A stretch of DNA of 64,000 nucleotides from Cymbomonas tetramitiformis (taxonomy: Eukaryota > Chlorophyta > Pyramimonadophyceae > Pyramimonadales > Pyramimonadaceae), in contig LGRX02029345.1 in assembly GCA_001247695.2 (NCBI GenBank), positions 1 through 64,000 of the forward strand. Direction: 5' to 3'. The notes beneath the pieces are model-generated. The model searched no databases, was not told the origin of the DNA, and worked only from the letters and a program-made list of their open reading frames with translations. This document shows, in pieces, positions 18,270 through 30,499 of this stretch. A program made the position numbers and the translations under genes. The first letter of the stretch is position 1; each line of letters starts with the position of its first letter.

Positions 18270-19938
18270 AGGAAGGATCGACTTTTGTACCCACCCTGGG
18301 TCCATGGACCTACCACCAAGCCCATGGACCCACCCTGGGTCCATGGACCTACCACCAACCCCCCTGTCTTTAAATGCTCTAGTGAGGTGGTCTTTGTGAG
18401 TGTACTGAAGCACCATTGCGTTGTAACTACTGAGCATTGCCGGAAGGATCGACTTTTGGACCCACCCTGGGACCATGGACCTCCCACCAAGCCCTTGGAC
18501 CCACCTTGGGTCAAAAGACCTAGTATCTGGACTACTGTATTGGGACTATTGGGAGCGCAACCTTTTTAACAACTTGTTTATTGCGTTGGTGTGTTAAAAC
18601 TGGAATGGGAGTATAACATTCGTTGTAAAGGCGCACTAGGATTGAGTGCTTAAACACACAATGCTACACGCGGTGCATGGCTTCATAGTAGCATAGTAAC
18701 TAACAAAGCATGTCTAGGTCCTTGTTATAGGGTCCTAAGAGCCTGCACTAAAAGGCTGTGCAATGCATCATGGGCCAATCCCTGCCTCACTCACTATACC
18801 CTATCATCTATGACAGCTGATGATACGCTGGGTGCCAATGCATCTAACCCGGATGGCAGCACCGTCACGGCGGAGGCCGATGGCTCAACAATCGCAGGGG
18901 GGTTAGCTGCTTCCGTGGAGACCAATCAAACCTCGTCCTGAGGTAGTGCGCCCCCGGTCCCGCACCACAACAGAGCTTACTTGCTGCGCCGTAAAGGTAC
19001 GTCCTGGACCTGAAATTTAAGTCCTAGACCAAACAAATCATGTAGGTCCCATGCTATATACATATAGCGCACCAATTCCAAAAGAAAATGGGCAGCACTT
19101 CAGTTGGTTCCGTTCAGTTGGTACTCAACCGCAAACCATGTACTTCTCCATGGACCCGTATGCGCTGGACGAAAAACAACTGTAATGCGCCTAGATGAGA
19201 ACACATAAAAAGGGGACGCCCAACAAGGGAAAATAACGCATCTTCAATCAACGGCATGAGCATCCGGGAGAGGACCTGAAACCAAAGTCTCTTCTTGGGG
19301 GGTCCTTCTTAGGAGCATCGGTCCCTCCCCGAGCTGCCTTAGCATCAGCCTCAAGTCCTGCCTGCCATACCACCCCACTAGAGCATTGATCAAAGACAAG
19401 GGACCTACTTGGTGGTAGGTCCATGCATGGACCCAGGGTGGGTCCAAGAGTCGATCCTTCCAACAATGCTCAGTAGTTGCAACGCAATGGTGCCTCAGTG
19501 CACTCACAAAGACCACCTCATTATTAATAGCATTTAAAGACAAAGGGGGTTGGTGGTAGGTGTATGGACCCAAGGTGGGTCCAAGGGCTTGGTGGTAGGT
19601 CCATGGACCCAGGGTGAGTCCAAGAGTCGATCCTTCCGGCAATGCTCAGTAGTTGCAACGCAATGGTCCTTCAGTACACTCACAAAGACCACCTCACTAG
19701 AGCATTTAAAGACAAAGAGGATTGGTGGTAGGTCCATGGACTCAGGGTGGGTCCAAGGGCTTGGTGGTAGGTCCATAGACCCAGGGTGGGTCCAAGAGTC
19801 GATCCTTCCGGCAATGCTCAGTAGTTGCAACGCAATGGTCCTTTCGGTACACTCACAAAGACCACCTCACTAGAGCATTTACAGACAAGGGGGTTGGTGG
19901 CAGGTCCATGGACCCAGGGTGGGTCCAAAAAAAAGTCG
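18270..19938. mobile_element. Foldback-like element with TIRs built of tandem subrepeats
   Basis: Left arm 18270-18515 holds copies of GATCGACTTTTG followed by CCACCCTGGGTCCATGGACC. The right arm 19370-19938 carries the same words in reverse complement, in about three and a half tandem units of 172-176 bases (GAGTCGATCCTTCC at 19449, 19625 and 19797). The outer ends pair: GTCGACTTTT...GGACCCACCC. Long inverted arms made of direct subrepeats are the mark of foldback elements. The core (18516-19369) holds one small ORF (18810-18941, 43 codons) and nothing recognised. Confidence 0.65.
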
Positions 19939-20033
19939 ACCCATGGGAACTATCTATGGAACAAACCCCTAAAGCAAATTAAATATACCAAACGCACGCG
20001 TAAACACTACATATACATAAAAGCTAGGAGTTA

Positions 20034-20968
20034 CAGTAGAAACTCTATTACTTTTTTAATTATATAACGAATTTCTTTAAAAAATCGCTGTAAAGATAAA
20101 TTTCGAATTAATTATTGAAATATTACAGGTAGGCGTGAAAAGATAAAAAAAAATAAGCCAACAATTAAATATTGGATCTCGTCTTTTCACAGCTGGTAAA
20201 CGTAGAGATAATGTGCGCATTTAATTCTGCGCCTCGGACGGACGTGGCTGGGCAAAAAATGGCAAAGCGAAAAACAAACTCGGTACACGCTAAAAGATTC
20301 CTGCAAGCGCCATTTTCGAAATATCTTGCACGCATATACGGCTCCGTGCGCGGGCTCCGGCCAGGCACGCGCGTTTCGCTATCCCCCGCTAAGGCGTGAT
20401 GTACCGACAGGGTCCCGACAAGGTGGGCATGTTCCTAACCATTTTCGACCATGCTGAATCCGATGACGACGTCCGTTTAGATTGACGACGACCGATTAGA
20501 GCCGTATAGGGCCCCACGCCGTGCTCAAGGTGGGCCTAGGCAAATGCACCTGAGCGCAGACACACTGTTACGTCGGCGGTGATGCTTAAAAAATCAAGCA
20601 CGTTTTAGTAACACCAAGATATCAATGCAGGAATTTCGGGGCCGCTATCGACTAGTAATTCTATAACGATTGGATCGACCAATTTTAGATCTGATCGTTA
20701 TAGAGTTGTCGATGAGGCAGTTTGTTTTATCCGGACAACGGCCGATCAAGACAAACAAACACCACAATATTTAACGCGGTAACCGCATTTCAAGGCTTGC
20801 AAAGATAATAATAAAGTTCGAAACTAAATAATTGAAATGGCGGAGCTCAAAGATAAAGATAAGGATAAATTTCAAATATATATAATTGACGTGTCCCAAA
20901 AAGTTTTGCATTTCAATTAGTTTTTCACTTGCACGAAAAACAATAAAAAAACAATAAAGTTTCTACTG
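20034..20968. mobile_element. pogo/Tc1-like non-autonomous DNA transposon
   Basis: The left end CAGTAGAAACTCTAT and the right end (reverse complement CAGTAGAAACTTTAT) match at 14 of 15 positions. Both ends are flanked by TA, the target used by Tc1/mariner/pogo elements, and CAGT ends are common among pogo-like families. Length is 935 bases. No transposase is recognisable; a 75-codon ORF at 20172-20399 has no known motif. Confidence 0.7.
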
Positions 20969-21012
20969 TATGGACAGCTACCTTAAAGGCCAGTAAATAT
21001 GTGTCCATGGAC

Positions 21013-21988
21013 TCATACTTCACACCCGCCTCCTGCGTTAAAAAAAAAAAAAAAAGCGAAGCAAAGGGGACCACATTGGTAAACCACCAAAGACTCCCAA
21101 ACAAGTAGTGAACACAAACAAGGAAAATAGCGCACCATTTCGAAAACTCCCCTCACCACTTTATAATTAGGGGCCTCCGCCGCGAGGAATTCATCGTAGG
21201 TCCAATAGGTGGCGGGGTGAGCCCTTAGGCTATCAAGCCACCGGTAGGGTTTTGCGTTCTTGCTCTTCACTCCAACACGTAACAAAACCGCATCATGTAA
21301 GGTAGGAAGATCGTCCATGGTTTCCACCAAAAAGAGGAACCTGCTTCCTGCTGCCGCCTCAGGCACACCATCGCCAAGCACCGTCGCGTAGTCGCGGAAA
21401 GGGCTTACGTACCGCGGTGCGGGTGCGATCACTCAACACGTAACCCAAGAAGGCCAACTGATCTTTTATGACTTCAAGGTAAGGTTTGCGCGGAGTCCAA
21501 AAATGCAAAAACTTTTCAAAAATCTTTTATTTGATAAATAGGTTGCCCAGAGCACCCTGTACATATTGCGCACTTCAGGTATCAAATTGACCACGTTAAT
21601 GAAAAGTTATGGTCGATACCGCTCGGTCGCCCCCCCATACTTATCCATACTTAAGCGCAAACTTGAATCGCTCGTATCTCAAAATCTAGATTTTGAAAAG
21701 TTTTTGCATTTTTGGACTCCGCGCAAACCTTACCTTGACTTAGATATCGTAGTCGACGGCGCCCTTGCCATCGAGGAGGTACAGTCCCTCCGTATCTGGG
21801 GCAAAATACCCCTCAAGGGCATGCTTCCCAAAATCCTCCGTTAGGGCGTCCGCGAACTCGCGGAGGTTCTTTGCGGACACCGCGTTTCTTTGCACCAGGT
21901 TGCGGAGCGCAAGCCAAGCGCAATTCGCAAGTCTTTGCGTGCCAGCAAAATAAAGCGCCTTGGAAGACATTTTTGTCAAGAATGTCAC
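21013..21988 (-). pseudogene. Unidentified minus-strand ORF split by a MITE
   Basis: The upstream part (21988-21740) encodes a run ending GLYLLDGKGAVDYDI. After removal of the MITE at 21475-21736 and one 4-base duplication, the same frame resumes after a single TAA with VIKDQLAFLGYVLSDRTRT (to about 21410). A further open frame follows with FLFLVETMDDLPTLHDAVLL, up to a likely GTGAGG donor near 21160. Introns may explain the frame change near 21405 (GTACGTAAG donor). I do not recognise the protein. The upstream end coincides with the breakpoint of the CACTA copy. Confidence 0.45.
21475..21736. mobile_element. MITE with 52-bp TIRs and ACTT target duplication
   Basis: The left end CAAGGTAAGGTTTGCGCGGA and about 32 following bases are repeated in reverse complement at the right end with one indel. 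The flanks read ACTT on both sides, a 4-base target duplication. Length is 262 bases, with no coding capacity. Confidence 0.75.
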
Positions 21989-24018
21989 CGCGGGCTTTGA
22001 TGGCGGGCCCCGCTCCCGGCATCGTGGTCACTACCTTCGGGGAGAAGGGCAAGCCATTGGGGCTAACGTCCTTGGAGATTGACCAACTGACCCGCGGCTG
22101 GATGCGAGCGAGTATTCCCGCTTACCGAAAGCTTTTTCAACAACATGCTGAGTACGACCTGTTCCGGCGGAGGTGCAACCTGCAAGCTCGCACGCATGTA
22201 CTATCTGTAGTATACCTGCAACATATTGTCAACTTGTTTCTGTATGTTTATCATATATTGTAAGTATACTAAGAATATGTTGTCATCACAGGGAGAATGC
22301 CGCGCGCTCTAAACAAGCACTGCGGTACCGACAAGAGGTGGGTGTTGTGCCTGCGATCGCGTTCGGTCCATTGGAGGACCCTGAAGGATGGCTTGGTCGT
22401 CAATACACGGCTTACGAGAAGTCGCTCATGATGGGTCCCGAACCCATGTGTTCCAAGTACAACAAGGTGAACATCGGCGGTGTCTTCTATCGCACTAGAG
22501 ACGGGGACAAAGGGAAAGTGACAACCCAGTGTTTCGTCCGCGCATCCTTCCCCAAGAATGATGCCGATGCCGATGACGAGTGGGAGGACAGGTACGACCT
22601 CAACCACCAGTTTGCATGCTTCTTTGCCTTTTCGTATATCTCTGCAACATATATGCAATACGTCCCCAACATATTGAGGGTATGTTGTACGTATATTACA
22701 AAAACATTGAACATTTCGTGCGCAGGTATGGTATCATCAACGCCATTCTGCGGGTTAGCATTGGCGGTGTGCTCTACACTTTTTTAAAGTGTGATTGGCT
22801 ACCCGTGCCCACGGAAGCTCAGATCGCAAGCTTCAAGCTGAAGAACTCCATCCTCGGCGTGGACAAGGTGTCCAAGGCTTACTACACCTTCAACCCATGG
22901 GACACCTCCAAGTACACTATGGACAACCGAGAGCCCTACCTACTGGCCACGTCAAGTCCAAGCGCAAGTACAGTAAAACCCGGGGTATAAGAAAACGCAC
23001 CTATAAGAAAACAGCCGCTGGATTTTTGCCAAAATTTTAAGAAAAAGAAAATACGCCAGCGCTGGCTTTCCCCTCGAGACGCGGACAAAAGCACCCTAAT
23101 TAAGAAAATTTTGGGCTGGGAAATGATATATTGGAGATCCAAAAATTGCTGAAAACCATGATATTAAGAAAATCTTCGCTTGATTTTATTGCGAATGCCT
23201 TCTTTTACGGAATATTACGCCTATGCTTACAAACGATATATCAATCTGTTCGTCTATGAAAGACCTATTTGTGGTTCATCTTTCAGCCAAAATGGCCAAG
23301 TATATCAAAAGTTATGCCTATTCCGAGCATTTTCGGTTATTACACTATACCACTCGCGTACGCTGCACAGTTTGCTGCGAATGCGTTCTTTTACGGAATA
23401 TTACGCATATGCTTACAAACGATATATCAATCTGTTCGTCTATAAAAGACCTATTTGTGGTTCATTTTCCAGCCAAAATGGCCAAGTATATCAAAAGTTA
23501 TGCCCGTTCCGAGCATTTTCGGAGAGATGACGTAGGAATGCCCCTCTTTCCCAAACAGCTTTCTCTTCTCGGTCTTAAATTCTTGCTCAGTGAGCACAAA
23601 CTCGCCAGATAGGCTCTTCAGGGTTTGGAGCGCCAATCTTGTGGTTGCTTCCATTGCTGTTGGTTGCCTACTGTATTGCTCGGATGCAGTTGTCCGTCTG
23701 AGACGACACTCATCGTTTTAAGAAAACATTAAGAAAGCAGCCGCTAGTTTTTTAATAACTGTAGTGATAGTCAAACACCCCTGCATGGATTCAGCGGTGA
23801 TACTTGATACGAGCGACCGCAATATGGAGAAACTTGCACTCGTTGATAGGCCCGTAGGTAGTGATGGTCACTTTGACACATGCGGGAAGTGTAGAGTCGG
23901 TGGCGAGCTCCTTCTGTGTGAGAGGGCAGGCTGCAAAGAGGCTATGCACGTGCGATGCGCAGGGCTCACCGACATCCCCACTGGAATGTGGTACTGCAGA
24001 AAGTGTGATGACGCATAG
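21987..24018 (+). pseudogene. 3' part of CACTA transposase gene, copy 1
   Basis: The equivalents of the last exons are visible: ALMAGPAPGIVVTTFGEKGK, then the exon with GPLEDPEGWLGRQYTAYEKS (about 22292-22591), then the exon starting near 22726 with GGVLYTFLKCDW. The pogo-like insertion separates PYLLA from VVIVKHPCMD, and the PHD finger follows (CGKCRVGGELLLCERAGC, stop at 24018). The exons encoding the catalytic aspartates and the candidate Glu are absent. It cannot encode a working transposase. Confidence 0.85.
22971..23761. mobile_element. pogo-like insertion in CACTA copy 1 (TA duplication)
   Basis: Copy 2 reads AAGCGCAAGTAGTGATAGTC without interruption. Copy 1 has 791 extra bases at that TA, with TA on both sides. 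The insert starts CAGTAAAACC and ends AATAACTG, so both ends are CAGT in inverted orientation. It contains two direct copies of about 142 bases (23194-23335 and 23380-23521). A small minus-strand ORF (23451-23654) has no known motif. Confidence 0.8.
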
Positions 24019-24509
24019 TAGTGCCTCTGTACACATTTGATATACCTGTAATATACCAGATACGTATTGCGGACATATTGTAAGTATTATGCAATATGTG
24101 AGCAGCAGGGGGGTCTTACCCCTTTACCCCATGCAGTCATGTGTTGCATAATTCACTCTGATTGTAGACATATTGCACATGTACTAAAGATATTCTGCAT
24201 GAGGGAATGTTTCAATATGTGTTCAACACATATATTGCAAACGTGTTGAATGATTCATCTGATTGTAGACATATTGCACATGTATTGAACGATTCCTTAT
24301 GCGTGAATGTTTCAACATGTGTTCAACACATGTTCAGTACGTGTGTTGCAGGCGGTTGCAGACATATTGAACACCCCTCCAATCGTTTTGCCTTATTTCA
24401 ATACATCGGGGCCCCAATTCAAAAAGCCCCCCAGAACCGACTTCTGCGATACGCGTCCAAATGCCGTGAAAACTTGTCCCCATAACGCTAGACCCTTCCT
24501 TAGATGATA

Positions 24510-24740
24510 CTAGGCGGATCGATCTCAAAAAGAGATCTCCACTAGGCCATCTGACCGTAGGATCATGTGCGCGACAGTGCTTCGCTTTTTGCATCCCAAC
24601 ATGCCACGCCATAACGCGTGGGTGGCGTCGCGGTAAATGTACGCGACTGCAGCGGCACTGTCATCGTTAGCGTCTGGCGATCGTGAGATCGGAAGTTCGT
24701 CTGTGTCACCCGTTGGGATTCGCGCTTTGCTGCTGCTGAT

Positions 24741-24776
<36 letters not shown>

Positions 24777-24814
24777 GTAATTTGGCCAGGTTCCAAATCA
24801 TAAGGAGCAGAGGT
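24510..24814 (-). mobile_element. Single Helitron-like unit inserted in CACTA copy 1
   Basis: Relative to copy 2 (AGCACTTGGTATCATC), copy 1 has 305 extra bases at this point and no target duplication. Read on the minus strand the insert begins ACCTCTG, passes a (CTTA)n tract and (CAG)n, and ends with a GAGATC...GATC hairpin, then CTAG, directly before a T. A 3' hairpin followed by CTRR and insertion without duplication are Helitron features. The 5' TC is not evident. The body matches the units of the array at 25-35 kb. Confidence 0.65.
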
Positions 24815-25025
24815 CCAAGTGCTAGTGGGTGAGTCTGACACCATTTGGGTGCCCATGCTAGCATACTCATTTTCGCTGTGTCCAGGCTTATCGCGGTTCA
24901 ATAGTTTGGCCAATATGTTACACGTGTATTGGAATGTCCAGATGTTAGCATACCGTCTTCAATATGCCTCCAATATGCCTCCAATACGTGTTCAACACGT
25001 GTATTGAACCCGTCTAGAAACGTAG

Positions 25026-25740
25026 AGACCTCTGACCTTTATAATCTTCACCCAAACCAAATTTTCATCTCCGTTCGCTGTACGTGTTATGAATTTAGAT
25101 ATGGGTCATCTGAATGACCATCTCCGTTCGCCTTTTTCTTTATTTGCTATGTATGCGGAAAGTGAACGGAGATGGTCATTCAGCAGCAGCAGCAGCAGCA
25201 GCAGCAAAGCTCGAATCCCAACGGGCGATACAGTCGAATGTTCCATCTCACGATCGCCAGACGCCAACGATGACAGTGCCACAACAGTCGCGTGTATGTA
25301 CCACGACGCCACCCACGCGTTATGGCATGGCATGCTGGGAAGCAAAAAGCAAAGCACTGTCGCGCACATGATCCTGCGGTCAGATGATGTAATGGCGATA
25401 TCCATGTTATCATCGCATGGTAAGTAATCGTGCTGTCCAAAAAGATCGACGCCTAGTGGAAATCGCATATTTGTGATCGACAACGCCTAGAATAAACTAA
25501 ACTTGGCCTATGCCACGTCAATCAGCAGCAGCAGCAGCAGCAAAGCTCAAATCGCAACGGGCGTCACAGACGACTTTCGATCTCACGATCGCCAGACGCT
25601 GACGATGGCAGTGCCGCTGCATTCGCGTGCATTTACCGCGACGCTACCCACGTGTTATGGCATCGCATGTCGAGACGCACATATTAAGCACTGTCGCACA
25701 CATGATCCTAACGCTCCGGGGAGGACTTAAAATGCCAGAT
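25026..25740 (+). mobile_element. First two units of the Helitron-like array
   Basis: Unit 1 starts with GACCTCTGACCTTTATAATC at about 25028 and ends in the hairpin-CTAG at about 25490. It carries an extra inverted pair, TGAATGACCATCTCCGTTCG (25110) and its reverse complement (25160-25182), before the (CAG)n tract. Unit 2 (about 25518-25738) is diverged and lacks the 3' hairpin. The unit body AAAGCTCGAATCCCAACGGG is shared with the main block. Confidence 0.7.
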
Positions 25741-28545
25741 CATATTTGATACGCAGCATTATTCGACGGTTTCACTCGCTGCACGCACAGCTCAACAGCG
25801 GAGCGCTGATTTTTGAACGTGGCTTTTTATGTGTACAATGCCCACATAGGTTGCATGCTGTTATTCTGTGTGTTTCGTTTTTGGGACGCGTTGCGCGCAT
25901 GAGCATGGATGCGCGCGCGCATGCTTGTTTTCGATATTCGTCGTTTTGGTCACGACGTGCGCATAATCAATCGTTGCTTTGATCGCATGTGTCCTCATTC
26001 AGTATGTAAGAACTGCATGCATGCGATTGTGCGCGCCACATAAGTGCATGCTGCGCATCGGCATGTACCCGCGCGCGTGTGCGTTGACTGTGAGCATGCT
26101 CTCGCAGTTGCAACGATAATGTATTTCCGTTGCCAACACGTTTGCGGTATTGTAGCACGCGTACGAAGAGCGGCGGCCAACTTATCATGCAAGTTGCTGT
26201 AATATAAAGGTGTGTGTGTGTGTGTTTGGCACAGGGTCATGATGGCGGAGGTCGATGAGACGTCATTCGTGCTTCGATTTACAATGCTGCGACCGATCGA
26301 AGTAGCGCGAGGTTTGATGCACGTTCATGGCGGTGAAATGCACGTTTATGTATATATGATATAAGAAGCGCTTGCCCATTAATATCGCCACACGTGAAGG
26401 CAGCCAACCATGCATAGGCTCGCGCCAGCCGCGAGTGGGAATTGCAAATGTCACTCAGTCGAATGATGAATTATAACGAGCAAGTAGTGTATGCATGTAG
26501 CCGCAGTCAGGTATCATTCCGATGGTTACATGTTGAATATTCACACGCATGCATTATCAACACCCACCATTCATACAGGAATGCACTACGGGCACATCAA
26601 TATATGTGCCAAATCATGGAAGCAAAGTAGCTCTTGCTTCTCTCTCACACACGAACACACACACACACATCACATACTCAGCACTAAGCACTAAGTTACA
26701 CACCACGGAGAGCATCATATATATCACGCCCTGCACATGCACGTTGATGCGTTTATCGGATGATGAAGGAGGACGATGTCCACGAGACTCGCACAAGTTC
26801 TTGGTCTGGGTTCGATCCCCGGCGTCCTGCATCAGTAAATATTGCTTTATTCGCACGTTTTCCGGCTAGATACACAATTACGCATGCACAATCATATAAT
26901 AATCCGCATACACACCCAATCATTTGCGTCTCGGCATAATGTGATATTTTTTATTCCCAAGGGTAATTGTTAAAGATTGCATTCGATATACGCATCAGCC
27001 TATTTGCGCACAGTTTGTGCAGCATGCAGTCATAATGAGATTTTCACATTGTCAAAATTTAAAGTACTAATATGATGATCATAGTAGTATGCCATGCGTG
27101 CGTGCTAGATGCCAACTGCCACAGTGCTACAAACGTTCCCCCCTTTGCTATTCGTCCTAAAACACAAATGCCAGCTCAAGATGGGCAATATAATTCTATG
27201 CATGTGCAAGGGGTATCAATGGACATCAGATTATGCAGTGCTCGCCTCAAGCACCACCTTAGTCACTGTCTCGGCTTGTGCTCAAAATTATTGATGAATA
27301 TCAGCGAGTGCGTTGTGAGTGCATACGCCCGTTGATGCGCACACCCACACGCACTAAGCACACACGCACTAAGCACACACGCACGCGCGCGCGACACACA
27401 CATACACACACATAATAAAGTGAACGAGCTAATGCGCATGCCAATCAAAGCTAGACGTATATATACATATATATATATACAACGTTGTATATATATATAT
27501 ATATATGGGGACTTCAATGCAGCCGATTTCCCTCTCGAATTTCACGGTGTGCGCTCGAGCACCAACGTGTGATATTTTCATAATATACTTGCAGTGTAAC
27601 ACTGGCTGAGCTTCCAACGTGGCTGCACACTTTCTTTTTTGGCTAGGATGTGTGGGTGCGGTATATAGTCATGCCCTGATCTATTCCCACAAGCATGTTT
27701 CTCACATCCACTGGATTGATGGTGGGTCTGCTTTTGTCAGCGGGCAACGTGTGCATGCTACATGCGACATGCATATCGATTGTTAAAGTGGCAAGAATGT
27801 GTGTGTGCGCGTGCGCTTGCAGTCGCGAGTGTGCGTGTGTGTGTGTGTGTGTGTATGAGTTGTGTTTGGATGCGTGTGCAAGTATGTAATTATGCGCGTG
27901 CATGAGTGTGGCTTTTCCTTGGACCGACTCCTTTGGCACACCGTAGCCGCAGAAGATCAATTGCACTATGTACCCACACCGGGGATCAAAGCATTCAGCC
28001 ATGATTGTGTGTGTGTGTGTGTGTGCAGAGAGTGAGCATGTGTATCACATGTATGCAAAATGGGCATGTGCACCACCAACTCATGTATAGTGAGCCTCCA
28101 TTATTTTTCACATGATGTTCGCCCCCACCTAAGCAATTGCCACAAGCTGACGGACATCGCCATACACGTGTAGCAGAAAAGTAACTCTGCTACGAGGGTC
28201 ATATATTGCTTGCTCAGACTTCAGCTACCACTCCAAGAGGTTGTTGACATCAACATTATCCACATCAACATGTATAACGCTCCATATATTCTTCACGATT
28301 TGTTGCAGACATGTCTCATCAATTAGGCAATCTTAGTACTGATTATGCAATTAGCGCTAATTGCGCGCAGCGCGCCGCGATGTTGATGTATTGATCGGTG
28401 CGTGAGCATTTACATTCTGCACATTCAACATATTGTTTTCGATGCCATGCATGTGCAAATGCTAAATAGTATGTAAGATATGTATGCAGAGTGTTTGTTT
28501 ATTCGACTACACGTGTATCTACACTACAATTGCCAAGCGTAAGCA
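25741..28545. other. Non-coding, microsatellite-rich interval
   Basis: AT-rich sequence with (GT)n at 26208-26224, 27830-27855 and 28003-28024, (AC)n at 26645-26670 and 27340-27410, and (TA)n at 27460-27510. Scattered words such as GCATGC and TGCGCGCG are common. ORFs here are short and repeat-driven. It separates the two parts of the Helitron-like array. Confidence 0.6.
26772..26834 (+). ncRNA. tRNA-like remnant (B-box), possible SINE head
   Basis: CTGGGTTCGATCCCCGG forms a perfect T-arm with a consensus B-box. The flanking AGGACG and CGTCCT can pair as an acceptor stem. The middle is too short for normal D and anticodon arms, so this is not an intact tRNA. It could be the decayed head of a SINE or a tRNA fragment. 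Confidence 0.3.
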
Positions 28546-28552
28546 ACGTGCG

Positions 28553-29090
28553 AAAGCTAAGGAAACGTTCGTACTAGAAAATAAGTAATCATAGTAACTA
28601 TTTGTGTCCCTGATAATCATATTGGATAGCCAAACCTTGCTCCGCCATTCAATATTTGCAACTAGCTTACATTACATGTACGCTGCCACCATATATCATA
28701 TCTAGCTATATAACACATTTAATATCTCACATCCCAAATCATATCGCCGTACATACATAACAACCGCCCAACTGATAACTAATGATTACCTGAACGAAAG
28801 GGATATATCATCATCCATACACCTCCACCAAGCGCAACCAACACGCGAACGCTAGGGAAAAGTTTGCACTAGAAAGTAACGTATCATTATAGTAACTAGC
28901 TATGTCGCCTTGGTAATCATATTGGACATCCAAACCTTGCTCCGCCATCATCTATTTGTAACTAGCGTATACTACATGTACGCCGTCGACATAATATATC
29001 ATATCTAACCATATAACACATATAATGTCTCACATTGCAAATCATACCGCCGTGCATAACAACCGCCCAACCAATCACTAATAATGAACA
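28553..29090 (+). repeat. Tandem duplication of about 290 bp
   Basis: The segment 28553-28790 (from CTAAGGAAACGTTCGTACTA) is repeated at 28848-29090 with roughly 80-85% identity by eye. Shared words include CCAAACCTTGCTCCGCCAT and ACAACCGCCCAAC. It abuts the main Helitron-like block. No coding potential is seen. Confidence 0.6.
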
Positions 29091-29114
29091 ATATATTGAA
29101 CCGATTGAATTGTC

Positions 29115-30133
29115 GGATGGCCTAGTGGAGATCTCATCTTTGAGATCGACCGGGCCTAGACCTCCGACCTTTATAATCTTCACCCAAACCAAATTACCTA
29201 CCTCTGACCTTTATAATCTTCACCCAAACCAAATTTTCATCTCCGTTCGCTGTACGTGTTATGAATTTAGATATGGGTCATCTGAATGACCATCTCCGTT
29301 CGCCTTTTTCTTTATTTGCTATGTATGAGGAAAGCGAACGGAGATGGTCATTCAGCAACAGCAGCAGCAGCAGCAAAGCCCGAATCCCAACGAACGACGC
29401 AGTCGAATTTTCGATCTCACGATCGCCAGACGCCAACGATGACAGTGCCACTGCAGTCGCGTACATCATTTATCGCGACGCCACCCACGCGTTATGGCAT
29501 GGCATGCTGGGAAGCAAAAAGCAAAGCACTGTCGCGCACATGATCCTGCGGTCCTATGATGTAATGGCGATATCCATGTTAACATCGCATGGTAATTAAT
29601 CGTGCTGTCCAAAAAGATCGACGCCTAGTGGAGATCGCATATTTGTGATCGACAGCGCCTAGTAGTCAATCAGCAGCAGCAGCAGCAGCAGCAAAGCTCG
29701 AATCCCAACGGGCGATACAGTCGAATGTTCCATCTCACGATCGCCAGACGCTAACGATGACACTGCCACAACAGTCGCGTGTATGTACCACGACGCCACC
29801 CACGCGTTATGGCATGGCATGCTGGGAAGCAAAAAGCAAAGCACTGTCGCGCACATGATCCTACGGTCAGATGATGTAATGTCGATATCCATGTTAACAT
29901 CGCATGGTAATTAATCGTGCTGTCCAAAAAGATCGACGCCTAGTGGAGATCGCATATTTGTGATCGACAGCGCCTAGACCTCTGACCTTTATAATCTTCA
30001 CCCAAACCAAATTACCTTACCTACCTCTGACCTTTATCGTCTTGGCACCAAGTAAATTACCTTACTTACTACCTCTGACCTTTATAATCTTCACCCAAAC
30101 CAAATTACCTTACCTTACCTTACCTTAGTCAAT

Positions 30134-30166
<33 letters not shown>

Positions 30167-30460
30167 GCTCGAATCCCAACGGGCGATACAGTCGAATGTT
30201 CCATCTCACGATCGCCAGACGCTAACGATGACAGTGCCACAACAGTCGCGTGTATGTACCACGACGCCACCCACGCGTTATGGCATGGCATGCTGGGAAG
30301 CAAAATGCGAAGCACTGTCGCGCACATGATCCCGCGGCCATATGATGTAATGGCGATATCCATGTTAACATCGCATGGTAATTAATGGTGCTGTCCAAAA
30401 AGATCGACGCCTAGTGGAGATCGCATATTTGTGATCGACAGCGCCTAGTACTTAGTCAAT

Positions 30461-30499
<39 letters not shown>

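Larger units (their letters stand above)
21987..25019 (+). mobile_element. Truncated CACTA copy (copy 1), carrying two nested insertions
   Basis: From 21987 onward this is nearly identical to the reverse complement of the right-hand CACTA copy (from about 54725 down to 52697). It covers the end of transposase exon L through the PHD exon and the full 3' flank. Similarity begins abruptly at CCGCGGGCTTTGATGG and stops after CCCGTCTAGAAA. It is interrupted by a pogo-like insertion (22971-23761) and a Helitron-like one (24510-24814). The 3' flank (24020-25010) is dense in short inverted words such as GTTCAACACATGTTC and CAATACGTGTTCAACACG, which fits CACTA subterminal repeats. Confidence 0.85.
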
